This document shows, piece by piece, positions 19,475 through 29,427 of a stretch of 64,000 nucleotides of DNA. How positions within the stretch are numbered: position 1 is the stretch's first letter; the number at the start of each line of letters is the position of its first letter. The notes under the pieces were generated by a model. The model saw only the letters and a program-made list of their open reading frames with translations, had not been told where the DNA came from and made no database searches. The DNA is from Microbacterium algeriense (lineage in GTDB: Bacteria > Actinomycetota > Actinomycetes > Actinomycetales > Microbacteriaceae), in the NCBI RefSeq assembly GCF_008868005.1, contig NZ_WAAO01000002.1:248001-312000 (forward strand). The letters run 5' to 3'. A program made the translations under genes and the position numbers.

Positions 19475-19854
19475 TCGTCTTCGTCGGCATCGCCCTCGCC
19501 ATCCTGATCCTCGTGGTCGTGCTGTGGATGCTGCTCACCCGCAGGCTGCGCGAGAAGTACGCCGTCCTGTGGCTGATCATCGCCGTGTCGGTGCTCATCG
19601 TCGGGCTGTTCCCCGGCCTCCTGGCAGGTCTGACAGCCTTCCTCGGCGTGCAGGTGCCCTCGAACCTGCTCTTCGCGACCGCGATCCTCCTCCTTCTCGG
19701 AGTGTCGCTGCACCTCTCCTGGGAGTTGAGCCAGGTCGAGGAGGAGACGCGACGCCTCGCGGAGGAGTCGGCGATCCTGCGGACCCAGCTCGACCGGCTC
19801 GAGAGCAGGACCTCGCGCCTGGAGGGTCAGCGGCCCGCCGACGACGTCGACTGA
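19471..19854 (+). CDS. DUF2304 family membrane protein
   Basis: A 127-residue protein with three hydrophobic segments (residues about 2-20, 30-50 and 60-85) followed by a charged helical tail, SQVEEETRRLAEESAILRTQ in part, likely a coiled coil. DUF2304 proteins sit beside DPM1-like transferases in many genomes and may hold them at the membrane; that role is not proven. The ATG overlaps the stop of the transferase gene (ATGA). It ends seven bases from the convergent glycosyltransferase. Confidence 0.8.
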   Translation: MIVFVGIALAILILVVVLWMLLTRRLREKYAVLWLIIAVSVLIVGLFPGLLAGLTAFLGVQVPSNLLFATAILLLLGVSLHLSWELSQVEEETRRLAEESAILRTQLDRLESRTSRLEGQRPADDVD

Positions 19855-19861
19855 CGGCCGC

Positions 19862-20869
19862 TCAGGCGCCCGACGTCCGCCGCACGGCTCGGCGCCCGCC
19901 GGTGATGGCACCGCAGAACCAGCTCGCCCGGTACTCCACGGCAAATCGGGGCGGCACGATCTCCCGCCGGCGCGCTTCGCGGAGGAGGGCGGACACCGCC
20001 GTCAGGCGCCGGGCATGCCCGAAGGCGCGATCGCGGCGGACGTCGATGCGGTCGGCGGGAATCCGGGAGTCGAGGGTGTCGACCATCAGCTGGCGCCATC
20101 CCACGTAGGTCCAGAACGTCATCCTCGCGACCGCGAACGGGGAGCGGGAGCCCTCGAAGCGCTCGGCCTGGCCGAGGACGTTCGCCACGGAGGTTCGGAT
20201 GCTCCCGCCGCCGAGACGGCTCGGATCCCCGAAGACGTTGGCGTCGTGCTGGACATAGTCCTGCACGACGTCGTCCACGATGCGGGTGCCGCGGTGGGCG
20301 GACGCGACGACGGCGAGCCAGTGATCGTGCGTCGCGACCCTGGTCGATGCGCGCGGGAACGGAAGCGCTGTGGCCAGCAGCTCCGGCCCGAAGAGACAGA
20401 GCGAGCCCGTGAACTCGTTGGACAGCAGCGTGAAGAGAGCGCCGTGATCCCGACGCTCGGTGCGGCCCGTCTCCGTCTCCGAGGGGTAGGAGATGATCCT
20501 CGCCTGGGCGGAGACGAGCGACACCTCGTCGAGATGGGGGAGCAGGCGCTCGATCTTGTCGGCGTCCCACCGGTCGTCCTGATCGCACAGCGCGACCCAG
20601 GTGCTGTGTTCGGAGACCTCGAGGAGAGCGCGTTCGAAGTTCAGGTAGAAGCCGAGCCGGGTGCCGTCGCCGATGATCCGGAAGCGATCGTCGCCCTCGG
20701 TGATCTCCTCGACGAGTGCGGCGACCGGGGCGGGGTCGCCGTCCACGGAGATCACGCACTCCCAGTTCCGCACCGTCTGCGAGCGCAGGGAGTCGAGCTG
20801 GCGGCGAAGGAGCTCCGGATCAGGGGAGTAGGCGGCGAGCACGATGGTGCCGAAGGGGGAAGTCGACAC
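19862..20869 (-). CDS. family 2 glycosyltransferase (rhamnosyltransferase-like)
   Basis: A 335-residue GT2 protein starting at a GTG. It shows GTIVLAAYSPDPELLRRQLD, ISVDGDPAP, the acidic block VALCDQDDRWDADKIE near residue 93 and ATHDHWLAV near residue 170. The CDQDDRW motif is frequent in rhamnosyltransferase-type GT2 proteins, but donor use is not decided by it. AAGG stands four bases before the GTG. It is transcribed away from the next glycosyltransferase, and a shared -10 hexamer lies between them. Confidence 0.82.
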   Translation of the reverse strand: MSTSPFGTIVLAAYSPDPELLRRQLDSLRSQTVRNWECVISVDGDPAPVAALVEEITEGDDRFRIIGDGTRLGFYLNFERALLEVSEHSTWVALCDQDDRWDADKIERLLPHLDEVSLVSAQARIISYPSETETGRTERRDHGALFTLLSNEFTGSLCLFGPELLATALPFPRASTRVATHDHWLAVVASAHRGTRIVDDVVQDYVQHDANVFGDPSRLGGGSIRTSVANVLGQAERFEGSRSPFAVARMTFWTYVGWRQLMVDTLDSRIPADRIDVRRDRAFGHARRLTAVSALLREARRREIVPPRFAVEYRASWFCGAITGGRRAVRRTSGA

Positions 20870-20913
20870 GCGAGGGCCTTCCGGGTCTGCGGGGATCGAT
20901 CAGCGAATGAGGC

Positions 20914-20920
20914 TAGTCTA
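20914..20920. promoter_or_regulatory. near-palindromic -10 usable on both strands
   Basis: TAGTCTA reads TAGTCT on the plus strand (20914-20919) and TAGACT on the minus strand (20920-20915). One hexamer can thus serve both divergent glycosyltransferase genes, with predicted starts near 20926 (plus) and 20908 (minus). Confidence 0.4.
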
Positions 20921-20928
20921 AATGCGCC

Positions 20929-20976
20929 ATGCTCCTGTCTCCGCTCCCCGTTCGACGTCCGGTGCGCCTCGGATGA
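20929..20976 (+). other. possible 15-codon leader reading frame
   Basis: ATG at 20929 opens a short frame whose TGA (20974-20976) overlaps the ATG at 20973 of the next gene. It would begin close to the predicted transcript start and could couple translation. Such a short frame may be chance. Confidence 0.2.
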
Positions 20977-21923
20977 GCGCCGCGCATGTCTGGGCGGTCT
21001 TCTCGACCTTTCGGCCCGGTGAAGCCGCTCTCGACGCGGTCGCCTCGGTGACCGCGCAGGTCGAGGGCGTGATCGTCGTCGACGACGGCTCCGGTCCCGC
21101 TGCCGACGCCGTGCTGTCGGCGCTCGAAGCGGGCGGCGTGACGGTGGTGCGACGCGGGGCCAACGACGGCATCGCGGCGGCGCTGAACGACGGCATCGAC
21201 CGTGCCAGAGAGGCCGGAGCGGAGTTCGTGGTCACGTTCGACCAGGATTCCTGGGTCGGGCCGGGCTTCGTGAGCGCCCTGGTGGCGGCTCACGATGCCG
21301 CGACCGCTGCCGGCGACCGCGTCGGGCTGGTCGTGCCGGAGCACTTCGCCGGGGTGCGGCAGCAGAGGGGGCCCGTCGCCCCGTTCGGCGATGCCGTCAA
21401 CGTGATCCAGTCGGGGATGCTCATCCCGGCGTCCGTCATCGCCGCAGAGGGGGCCCTCCGGGAGGACTTCTTCATCGACCTCGTCGACACCGAGTTCGAG
21501 CTGCGCCTGCGCCGGCGCGGCTGGCGGGTGCTCGCGGCCGGCGGTGTGCGCATGGAGCACGCGCTCGGCACGAAGTACCGGCGTGAGCTGTTCGGCCGGA
21601 CCGTGGCGCTGCCCGGGATCCCGCCGGAGATCACGCTGAGCACCCCGTTCCGCTATTTCTACCGCCTGCGCAATCGGCTCGTGCTCAACAGGGAGTACTT
21701 CGTCTCGGCGCCGCGTCAGATCGCGAGGGATTCGCTGCTCGACGGCATCCATTTCGTCAACGCGGCCTGGGTCGCCCGACCTCGACGTGCGCTGCTGCGG
21801 CTGTATCGCGCCGCATTCGTGGCCGCCCTGCGCGGACGCATGGGTCGGATGCCCGCGGCGCTCGCACCCATCGCGGCCGAGATCCGGTGGAGCGCACCCG
21901 TGATCGAATCGGAGCAGAGGTGA
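20973..21923 (+). CDS. family 2 glycosyltransferase
   Basis: A 316-residue GT2 protein of the rhamnosyltransferase-like type: VWAVFSTFRPGEAALDAV, VIVVDDGSGPAADAV, FVVTFDQDSWVGPGF (metal site) near residue 90 and DLVDTEFELRLRRRGWR near residue 172. The longer frame starts at the ATG at 20922 and adds 17 residues; the ATG at 20973 gives the usual family start. GGAGCAGAGG near its end supplies the ribosome site of the flippase gene, which overlaps its stop. It belongs to a three-gene operon with the flippase and another GT2. Confidence 0.82.
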   Translation: MSAAHVWAVFSTFRPGEAALDAVASVTAQVEGVIVVDDGSGPAADAVLSALEAGGVTVVRRGANDGIAAALNDGIDRAREAGAEFVVTFDQDSWVGPGFVSALVAAHDAATAAGDRVGLVVPEHFAGVRQQRGPVAPFGDAVNVIQSGMLIPASVIAAEGALREDFFIDLVDTEFELRLRRRGWRVLAAGGVRMEHALGTKYRRELFGRTVALPGIPPEITLSTPFRYFYRLRNRLVLNREYFVSAPRQIARDSLLDGIHFVNAAWVARPRRALLRLYRAAFVAALRGRMGRMPAALAPIAAEIRWSAPVIESEQR

Positions 21924-23149
21924 GCGGCGCCGTCCGCACCGCGGCGGGACGTCTGAGCGGCTTCACCGTCTCGGTCGGCGTCGTGACGCTCATCGGCATC
22001 ATCTCGATCCCGCTTCTGACCGCCTCACTCGGAAGGACCACCTGGGGCACGCTCGCGCTCATCCAGACCGTGTCCCAGTTCGGCGGCATCCTCGTCGCCT
22101 TCGGGTGGGGAGCCACGGGTGCCGCGACGGTGGCGGGGATCCCCGTGGCGGAGAGACCGGCGTTCTACCGCACCTCGCTCCGTGCCCGCGCCGTGCTCTA
22201 CCTTCTCGTGCTGCCGGTGATCGCCGTGATCCTCGTGCTCCTCACGCGCGGCGACGTTCTCGTGTCCGTGCTCGGCGCCGCGGTGTACCTGCTGCCCAAC
22301 CTCGGAGCGACCTGGTACTTCACGGGCGAGGGGAGGCCGATGCGCCTCCTGCTCTGCGACACCCTGCCGACCGTGACGGGCGCGGTCGCCGGCATCATCG
22401 GTGCGGTCGTCACCGGCGAGCTGTGGGTGTACCTGGTCGGACAGGGGCTCGGATTCGTGGCCGCCGTCTCCATCGACGCCGTCGTCGTCCTCCGCGGCTC
22501 CTCGGGACGCTCCATGGCACCGGTGCGCCTGCGTACCGCGCTGAGCGGGCAGCGCCACGCCGTGTCCGCGACGCTCGTCAGCGGCCTCTACGTGACCCTG
22601 CCGATGGTGGCGGTCCAGGCGTTCCTGCCGGGGCTGCAGCCGATGTACGCCTTCGCGGACCGGCTGTTCAAGTACGCCTCGGTCGCGCTGCTGCCCATCC
22701 AGCAGTATTTCCAGAGCTGGGTGCCCGACCCCGGGGCGGACTTCCGGCGACGAGCGCGGATCGCGACCCTCGCCGCCGTCATCATCGGCGTCATCGGCGG
22801 CGCGTGCATCGCCGCACTGAGCCCCTGGGTGTCGACGCTCCTCTCCGTCGGCCGGATCACGGTCCCGTGGGAGGTGTCGCTGCCGCTGGGCGTGGCCTTC
22901 GTGGGGATCGCCACGGCGGCGATCGTCGGATACGCCTGTCTCGTGGTCGTCGGCCGCGTGCGGGCCCTGGCGGCGTCGACGCTCATCGGGGCGCTGGTCG
23001 GCGCGCCACTCATCCTGCTCTTCGCGGCCCTCGGATCGGTGCCGGCGGTGGCCTGGGCCGTGGCGCTGTCCGAGCTCTGCGTGGCGGGCTACCAGGTCCT
23101 CGTGCTGCGGGCGGAGCTCCGCACGTCCGAGAAGGAGGCCGCGGCGTGA
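21920..23149 (+). CDS. Wzx-like oligosaccharide flippase
   Basis: A 409-residue membrane protein with about 12 hydrophobic segments and the layout of MOP-superfamily polysaccharide exporters. It starts with a positively charged residue cluster and TVSVGVVTLIGIISIPLLT. A conserved Arg and Tyr set (FYRTSLRARAVLY; ATWYFTGEGRPMRLLL) fits this family. It should flip lipid-linked repeat units outward. The GTG at 21920 overlaps the previous stop (GTGA), with GGAG six bases before. This adds a third export route to the two ABC exporters in the window. Confidence 0.82.
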   Translation: MSGAVRTAAGRLSGFTVSVGVVTLIGIISIPLLTASLGRTTWGTLALIQTVSQFGGILVAFGWGATGAATVAGIPVAERPAFYRTSLRARAVLYLLVLPVIAVILVLLTRGDVLVSVLGAAVYLLPNLGATWYFTGEGRPMRLLLCDTLPTVTGAVAGIIGAVVTGELWVYLVGQGLGFVAAVSIDAVVVLRGSSGRSMAPVRLRTALSGQRHAVSATLVSGLYVTLPMVAVQAFLPGLQPMYAFADRLFKYASVALLPIQQYFQSWVPDPGADFRRRARIATLAAVIIGVIGGACIAALSPWVSTLLSVGRITVPWEVSLPLGVAFVGIATAAIVGYACLVVVGRVRALAASTLIGALVGAPLILLFAALGSVPAVAWAVALSELCVAGYQVLVLRAELRTSEKEAAA

Positions 23150-23880
23150 GCACGGTGCGCGTGAGCGTCTGCATGGCGACGTACAACGGCGAGCGGTTCC
23201 TCGGTCCGCAGATCGAATCCATCCTGCAGGAGCTCGAGCCGCAGGACGAGCTGGTCGTCGTGGACGACGCCTCGTCCGACGGCACCGTCGCCGCGCTGGA
23301 GCGGTTCGACGATCCGCGCATCCGGGTGCACGCACGCGCGGACAACCGCGGGTACGTCCGCACCTTCGAAGAGGCGATGGAGCGCGCGACCGGCGACATC
23401 CTGATGCTCTCCGACCAGGACGATGTCTGGATCCCCGGCCGCAGGGCGCTTTTCGTCGAGGCGCTGACGAACTCCGCGGTCGCGGCGTCGAACCTGGTGC
23501 TGCTCGGCTCGGACGATCCGCTGCCCAATCCGGTCACGAGGCGACCCTGGCGTCTCCGGGCGGCGTGGTCCCGGCAGGGCGTGCGCAACGGGCTGCGGAT
23601 CCTGGCCGGGATGGCGCCGTATTACGGCTGCGCCATGGCGATCCGACGCGATGCCGTGGACCGCGTGCTTCCGTTCCCCGCCTACCTGGACGAGAGCCAC
23701 GACCTGTGGCTGGCGCTCTTCGGCAATGCGCATCGCACGATGACGCACATCGAGGCAGCGACGATCCGCCGCCGCATCCACGACACGAACGCCTCGCCCT
23801 CGCGGCCGCGCGGCATCCGCGCCGTGCTGCGGGCGCGGATCATGCTGCTGCGGGCGTGGGGAACGGCCCGCCGCCGCTGA
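23146..23880 (+). CDS. family 2 glycosyltransferase
   Basis: A 244-residue GT2 protein with VSVCMATYNGERFLGPQIE, LVVVDDASSDGTVAAL, LMLSDQDDVWIPGR (metal site) near residue 86 and LDESHDLWLALFG near residue 182. This arrangement is typical of short polysaccharide transferases. The GTG at 23146 overlaps the flippase stop. Its TGA stop abuts the stop of the convergent GT2, forming TGATCA at 23878-23883. Confidence 0.85.
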   Translation: MSTVRVSVCMATYNGERFLGPQIESILQELEPQDELVVVDDASSDGTVAALERFDDPRIRVHARADNRGYVRTFEEAMERATGDILMLSDQDDVWIPGRRALFVEALTNSAVAASNLVLLGSDDPLPNPVTRRPWRLRAAWSRQGVRNGLRILAGMAPYYGCAMAIRRDAVDRVLPFPAYLDESHDLWLALFGNAHRTMTHIEAATIRRRIHDTNASPSRPRGIRAVLRARIMLLRAWGTARRR

Positions 23881-24768
23881 TCAGCGCAGGATGTGCGCCC
23901 AGAGCGCGCGACGACCGTCGGCGTCTCCGTGACGGACGACGGCGGGCACCGTCGTCAGCGCATGGAGGCGGGCGAGAACGCGCGCTCGGGCGGCCCGCGC
24001 CGTCGCCCGCCATCCGTGCGCCTCCGCCCGTCGCGCGGTCTCGAGGAAGAATCGGCGATCGTCCGTGAAGCGCGTCCCGTCCAGGATCGCCTTCTGCGAG
24101 GCGCTCTCGGTGTGCCGACGGTACGCGAACACCTCGTCGTCGATCACGACGAGCGACCCGCCGGCGAAGGCGATGTCCAGGAGGATGGCCAGATCGAGCA
24201 CGATGGGCAGGTCGTCGCGGAAGTCGTGTGCGCGGATCGCATCCGCGCGGAAGACGAGCGAGGGCCAGTACAGCCAGTTCCCCCGGGTGAGGCTGGTCGC
24301 GAGACGCTCTCCCTGCATCTCGACGTCGCCTGACCGGGTGTCCGGGCGGAGCAGGCGCTGCTTCACCCGATCGACGAGAGGCAGCGAGGGCGCGCCGTGC
24401 TCGTCGATGACGCGGACCCCCGGCTGGAAGACGGCGGCCTCCGGGTGCCGAGCGATCGCGGCACGGAGGGAGGCGACATAACCGGGCAGGAGCAGATCGT
24501 CGCTGCCGAGCACCATCAGGTGGTCGGCCGTCGCGAGACGCACGCTCGCCCGGAAGTTCTCGATGATCCCGACGTTCTCGTCGTTGCGAACGTAGCGGAT
24601 GCGCGGGTCGTCCAGTCGGCCGAAGTGCTCCGCCACGCCAGGGTCGGGGTAGGCGTCGTCGATGACGGTGAGACGCCAGTCGCCGTCGCTCTGCGCGCGG
24701 ACGGATTCCACCGTCCGGTAGAGGAGCTCCGGCTCACCCCAGAACGGCAGCATGATATCGATCGTCAT
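23881..24768 (-). CDS. family 2 glycosyltransferase
   Basis: A 295-residue GT2 protein beginning MTIDIMLPFWGEPELLYRTV. It has TVIDDAYPDPG, LMVLGSDDLLLPGY (metal site) near residue 82, and a long helical C-terminal part with RHTESASQKAI. The frame is open further upstream, but the ATG at 24768 gives the family start and follows a TAAGCT box by seven bases. It therefore may have its own leaderless promoter although it lies only 37 bases after the SDR gene. Confidence 0.85.
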   Translation of the reverse strand: MTIDIMLPFWGEPELLYRTVESVRAQSDGDWRLTVIDDAYPDPGVAEHFGRLDDPRIRYVRNDENVGIIENFRASVRLATADHLMVLGSDDLLLPGYVASLRAAIARHPEAAVFQPGVRVIDEHGAPSLPLVDRVKQRLLRPDTRSGDVEMQGERLATSLTRGNWLYWPSLVFRADAIRAHDFRDDLPIVLDLAILLDIAFAGGSLVVIDDEVFAYRRHTESASQKAILDGTRFTDDRRFFLETARRAEAHGWRATARAARARVLARLHALTTVPAVVRHGDADGRRALWAHILR

Positions 24769-24775
24769 CGCCACC

Positions 24776-24781
24776 AGCTTA
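24776..24781 (-). promoter_or_regulatory. -10 box of a predicted leaderless promoter
   Basis: TAAGCT on the minus strand is followed by seven bases and the ATG at 24768. This is an internal promoter for the last gene of the gtrA-headed cluster. Confidence 0.4.
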
Positions 24782-24805
24782 CGAACATCGGGGACATCGC
24801 GTCGG

Positions 24806-25729
24806 TCACGGCCGGCCCAGCATGGCGAGCCGTGCCCGCAGCACCCGGTCGAGGCCCTCGGGAAGGGTCGTGGCGACCAGGGCGTCCAGATCCGTCCACA
24901 CCTCGGACCGCACACGCAGGTCCAGGGCCTGGCCCGTGGCCGGTCCCTGGCCGAGGAGGGAGAAGCCGCTGCGGCGTCGCAGTCGCCTCAGCTCGCCCAG
25001 GATCGCGCCGACCGAGACCGCACGACCGGTGCCGACGATCTTCACGACCGTGGCCCCGGCGGGGAGCAGGCGGGCGCGAGATGCTGCCGCGCTGACCACC
25101 GCGGCAGCGTCGTCCTCGAAGATGTAGTCGCGCAGCGTGTCCAGGGACACGTAGATGATCGCGGGCTGCATCGTGATCGCGCTGTCCACGAGCGTCGAGA
25201 TCAATCCCTGCTTCTTCGTCAGGTCCTGGCCGGGGCCGTAGAGGTTGGTGAGCCTGCCGATCACGGTGCGCCAGCCCTGCTCGGCACCGCGCTCCGCCGC
25301 CAGCGCCTCCATGGCGAGCTTGGCATCGCCGTAGGCGGAGGCCGAGGCGGGGGGAGTGGACTCGCGGTGCGGCGGCTCGGCCGCGCCGCCGTACGCGCCG
25401 CCGACCGACGAGGCGAGGAACAGCACCAGGCGATCAGCGGTCGCCAGCGGTGAGCGCGCCAGCACGTCGAGGAACGCGCCGAACAGCGCGACCTCCGCGA
25501 ACAGCGACTCCCGCGGGGTCGAGGTCACGCCTTTGCCGGCGCACCAGTAGATCTCGACCGGGCCCGGCACGCGGAGGAACGCCTCGGCGCCCGCCGTGAG
25601 CTCTCGGATCGCGCGCTCCGGATCATCCCACGAGACGTCGACGGCGAACGGCGTGTCGGCCCGCGAGCGGGACACGGCCCGGCCGAGGAGTCCGCGGCCG
25701 ATGATCCATCTACGCGCTGTGCTCGTCAC
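24806..25729 (-). CDS. NAD-dependent epimerase/dehydratase (extended SDR)
   Basis: A 307-residue nucleotide-sugar or similar SDR. The N-terminal motif is IIGRGLLGRAV (GxGxxG), and the catalytic YxxxK lies in SAYGDAKLAMEAL near residue 135 with LASSVGGAYG before it. The specific substrate is not clear; it is shorter than most nucleotide-sugar epimerases. It starts with a GTG 20 bases inside the end of the upstream GtrB-like gene, so the two are coupled. A role in shaping a sugar for the neighbouring transferases is likely. Confidence 0.75.
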   Translation of the reverse strand: MTSTARRWIIGRGLLGRAVSRSRADTPFAVDVSWDDPERAIRELTAGAEAFLRVPGPVEIYWCAGKGVTSTPRESLFAEVALFGAFLDVLARSPLATADRLVLFLASSVGGAYGGAAEPPHRESTPPASASAYGDAKLAMEALAAERGAEQGWRTVIGRLTNLYGPGQDLTKKQGLISTLVDSAITMQPAIIYVSLDTLRDYIFEDDAAAVVSAAASRARLLPAGATVVKIVGTGRAVSVGAILGELRRLRRRSGFSLLGQGPATGQALDLRVRSEVWTDLDALVATTLPEGLDRVLRARLAMLGRP

Positions 25730-26732
25730 TCGAGTCCCTGGACGTGATCTGCGCGTGTCCGAGCGGACCCGACTGCGGATCGCGGACGATGAGGTAGGTC
25801 GGTCGGCCCAGCGCGGAGCTCACCGTCACGCCGAGATACTCCGCGATGATCCCGAGCGCCATGAGCACGGCACCGATCCCGGCGGCCGTGAGCACCATCT
25901 GCGACGTCCATCCGGCCGGGATGTCCACGGCGAACGCCCGCATGATCACCAGATACAGCGCGAAGAGGATCCCGCCGGCGAAGAACAGCGCCCCGACGCC
26001 CGTCACGAACCGCAGGCCGCGGGTTCCCGAGGTCAGCACCATCCGCCAGAAGTGCGCGAACAGTCGTCGATAGGAGTAGCCGGAGGTGCGCTCGCCCTCG
26101 TCGCGGAGCAGCACGGGCGAGGTGACCGTCTTCGCGGACACCCAGCTGAGCGCGACGTCGAGGTAGACACCGGTACCGGCGTACGCGGCGACGCTCCGGG
26201 CGATCTCGCCCAGGATGAGCCGGTAGCTGTTGAACTGCGAGGCCTGACCTCCGCCGAGGAAGGACTCCAGGAGCTTCTTCGAGCTCTTCGAGGCCGTGTT
26301 GCGGACGAAGCCGTGCGGAGGGCGATTGCTCGGTGCCGCATACACGAGATCGGCCTGCTCCCGCAGCGCGGTGTCGATCATGCCGCCGATGAAGACCGGG
26401 TCGTGCTGGCCGTCCTCGTCGAGCGTGACGATCCAGTCGCCGCCCGAGCTGGCGATGCCGGCGAGGGTCGCCGCGTGCTGGCCGAAGTTGCGGCTGAGCC
26501 AGACGGCCCGGACCCAGGGCCAGGTGTCCGCGAGACGGCGGATGACCGCAGCCGAGTCGTCGGGACCCCGGTCGTAGCTCAGGATGACCTCGGTGACCCT
26601 GGCGCGATGGCCGTCCGGGGTGGTGAAGTCCTCCGTGAACGGCGCGATGCTCGCCACCAGGTCGTCCAGGGTGCGCTCGCCCTGGTACACCGGGGTGACG
26701 ACGCTGACACGGTGGATGTAGCTCTCGCTCAT
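25710..26732 (-). CDS. GtrB-like membrane-anchored family 2 glycosyltransferase
   Basis: A 340-residue transferase that probably loads a sugar on polyprenyl phosphate at the inner face. The GT2 domain shows SVVTPVYQGERTLDDLV, VILSYDRGPDDS, WIVTLDEDGQHDPVF (metal site) and SFLGGGQASQFNSYR. Two hydrophobic segments follow at about residues 230-250 and 265-285, the usual GtrB/Dpm arrangement. An ATG four codons upstream exists; the ATG at 26732 overlaps the previous stop (ATGA) and is chosen. GtrA is two genes upstream in the same operon, which supports the assignment. Confidence 0.85.
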   Translation of the reverse strand: MSESYIHRVSVVTPVYQGERTLDDLVASIAPFTEDFTTPDGHRARVTEVILSYDRGPDDSAAVIRRLADTWPWVRAVWLSRNFGQHAATLAGIASSGGDWIVTLDEDGQHDPVFIGGMIDTALREQADLVYAAPSNRPPHGFVRNTASKSSKKLLESFLGGGQASQFNSYRLILGEIARSVAAYAGTGVYLDVALSWVSAKTVTSPVLLRDEGERTSGYSYRRLFAHFWRMVLTSGTRGLRFVTGVGALFFAGGILFALYLVIMRAFAVDIPAGWTSQMVLTAAGIGAVLMALGIIAEYLGVTVSSALGRPTYLIVRDPQSGPLGHAQITSRDSSDEHSA

Positions 26733-27559
26733 CGACTCCTCCATCTGAGTACGAGGTAGGAAAGGCGCCGGAGCCGGGCCATCGCGCTGGCGCGGACGTT
26801 GCCGATCAGCACATCGGCGCGGGACACCACGGCGGGGTGCCGACGGTGGAGGTCGGCGTGGAAGCGACGGGCCTGATCAGCCTGCGACGCGATGAGCACG
26901 GCACTCCACTGCGAATCGGACAGGCGGAACGTCGCACCGACGGTCGTGTCCGGCACGAACTCGCCCGTGAGCAGCACGCGGGAGTACGTCGCCTGGTCGA
27001 TGAGGTACGGGAACTCGGCGCTCCAGCCACCCGCGCGCTCGAGGACGTCGCGGCGCATCATGACCGAGGCCGGCTCTCCGAACAGATTCGAACCGGCCCG
27101 GACGGCCTTGGCCACCGCTCGCGCACCCGGCATCGGTCCGGCGAGGCCTCTGAGGCCCCACCCCGGCATCAGGACGCGGCCGTCGGCGTCCGTGACGTCG
27201 CGTCGGCACGCCGTCAGCACCGCGCCGCTGCTTCGCAGGAGCTCGCTCTGTCGAGCGAGGATCCCCGGGCGGAGCACGTCGTCCCCGCAGACGAGTTTGA
27301 GGAACTCTCCCGTGGCGGCCTCGGTGACCCGGTTCCAGTTCCGCTCGGCGCCTCCGCCCGCCGGCGTGTCCAGCAGCGTCACACGAGGGTCGTCCGCATA
27401 CCGGTCCATGACCGCGCGCGTGGCGTCGGCCGATGAATGATCCGCGACGATGAGCTCGAAGTCCACGCCCTCCTGTGCGAGCACCGAGTCGATGGTCTCC
27501 TGGAGGGTGGCGGCGTTGTTGTAGGCGGGGACGACCACACTGACGGTCGGCGCGGTCAC
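26729..27559 (-). CDS. family 2 glycosyltransferase
   Basis: A 276-residue GT2 protein starting at a GTG that overlaps the gtrA-family stop. Motifs: VSVVVPAYNNAATLQETID, LIVADHSSADATRAVM, FLKLVCGDDVLRPG (metal site) near residue 90. No membrane segment is visible. It sits between the GtrA-like and GtrB-like genes with 4-bp overlaps on both sides. Its donor is unknown. Confidence 0.85.
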   Translation of the reverse strand: MTAPTVSVVVPAYNNAATLQETIDSVLAQEGVDFELIVADHSSADATRAVMDRYADDPRVTLLDTPAGGGAERNWNRVTEAATGEFLKLVCGDDVLRPGILARQSELLRSSGAVLTACRRDVTDADGRVLMPGWGLRGLAGPMPGARAVAKAVRAGSNLFGEPASVMMRRDVLERAGGWSAEFPYLIDQATYSRVLLTGEFVPDTTVGATFRLSDSQWSAVLIASQADQARRFHADLHRRHPAVVSRADVLIGNVRASAMARLRRLSYLVLRWRSR

Positions 27560-28116
27560 GGGGTGTGCTCCTTTCGACGGAAGGAGAAGCGGCTGTGGCC
27601 GAAATAGCTCACCAGCGTCGTCACGAACACGATGAGGGCCTGGGCCACGATCGGCTCCAGATGTGCGAACTCCACGAGCAGAGGAAGCAGGACCGCGTTG
27701 ATGCCCAGCGAGACGAGGTAGACGGTCTCGAAGCGGACGAGGTCGGTCCACACGTGACCGCGGACGCGGAACACGAGCCGGCGGTAGAGCACGAAGGCGC
27801 ACAGGACGCTGGCGACATGCGCGAACAGCAGCGTGACCATGTAGCCCCAGAGGCGGCCCACCGTGATGTCGAAGAGCGCGAACCAGACGAATCCGACGAC
27901 CGTGTTGATCACGCCGACGAAGAGGAAGGCGACCCGTCGGTCGCGGAACAGTCGGAGCAGCGGACCATCGGGGCCGGTCATCCCGGCGATGGAGCGGTCC
28001 TCGACGACCTCCTGGTCGGAGTCCGGATCTGCCATCTCGTCGCCGTGTCGCGCATCGCTCATCGGCTCGACCACCTGCCCTGCACTCTCGCTCGTCACCG
28101 CGGTGCCGGTGCTCAT
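27556..28116 (-). CDS. GtrA family membrane protein
   Basis: A protein of up to 186 residues with four hydrophobic segments typical of GtrA, proposed to flip polyprenyl-phosphate-linked sugars. The conserved N-terminal membrane block FLFVGVINTVVGFVWFAL and the end YFGHSRFSFRR match the family. The first 50 or so residues are acidic and likely disordered. The start is doubtful: the ATG at 28116 lies only two bases after a TACGCT -10, so translation from the ATG at 28062, preceded by AGGTGG, is quite possible. It heads the operon gtrA - GT2 - gtrB-like - SDR - GT2. Confidence 0.82.
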   Translation of the reverse strand: MSTGTAVTSESAGQVVEPMSDARHGDEMADPDSDQEVVEDRSIAGMTGPDGPLLRLFRDRRVAFLFVGVINTVVGFVWFALFDITVGRLWGYMVTLLFAHVASVLCAFVLYRRLVFRVRGHVWTDLVRFETVYLVSLGINAVLLPLLVEFAHLEPIVAQALIVFVTTLVSYFGHSRFSFRRKEHTP

Positions 28117-28118
28117 CG

Positions 28119-28124
28119 AGCGTA
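28119..28124 (-). promoter_or_regulatory. outward-facing -10 box toward gtrA
   Basis: On the minus strand GG followed by TACGCT. The plus-strand copy at 28181-28188 is its exact 8-bp inverted partner. The predicted start near 28111 is inside the longest gtrA frame. Confidence 0.35.
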
Positions 28125-28132
28125 CCGCATGG

Positions 28133-29395
<1,263 letters not shown>

Positions 29396-29427
29396 CCCGC
29401 GACCGGATCGATTCTGAAGGGGACCGG

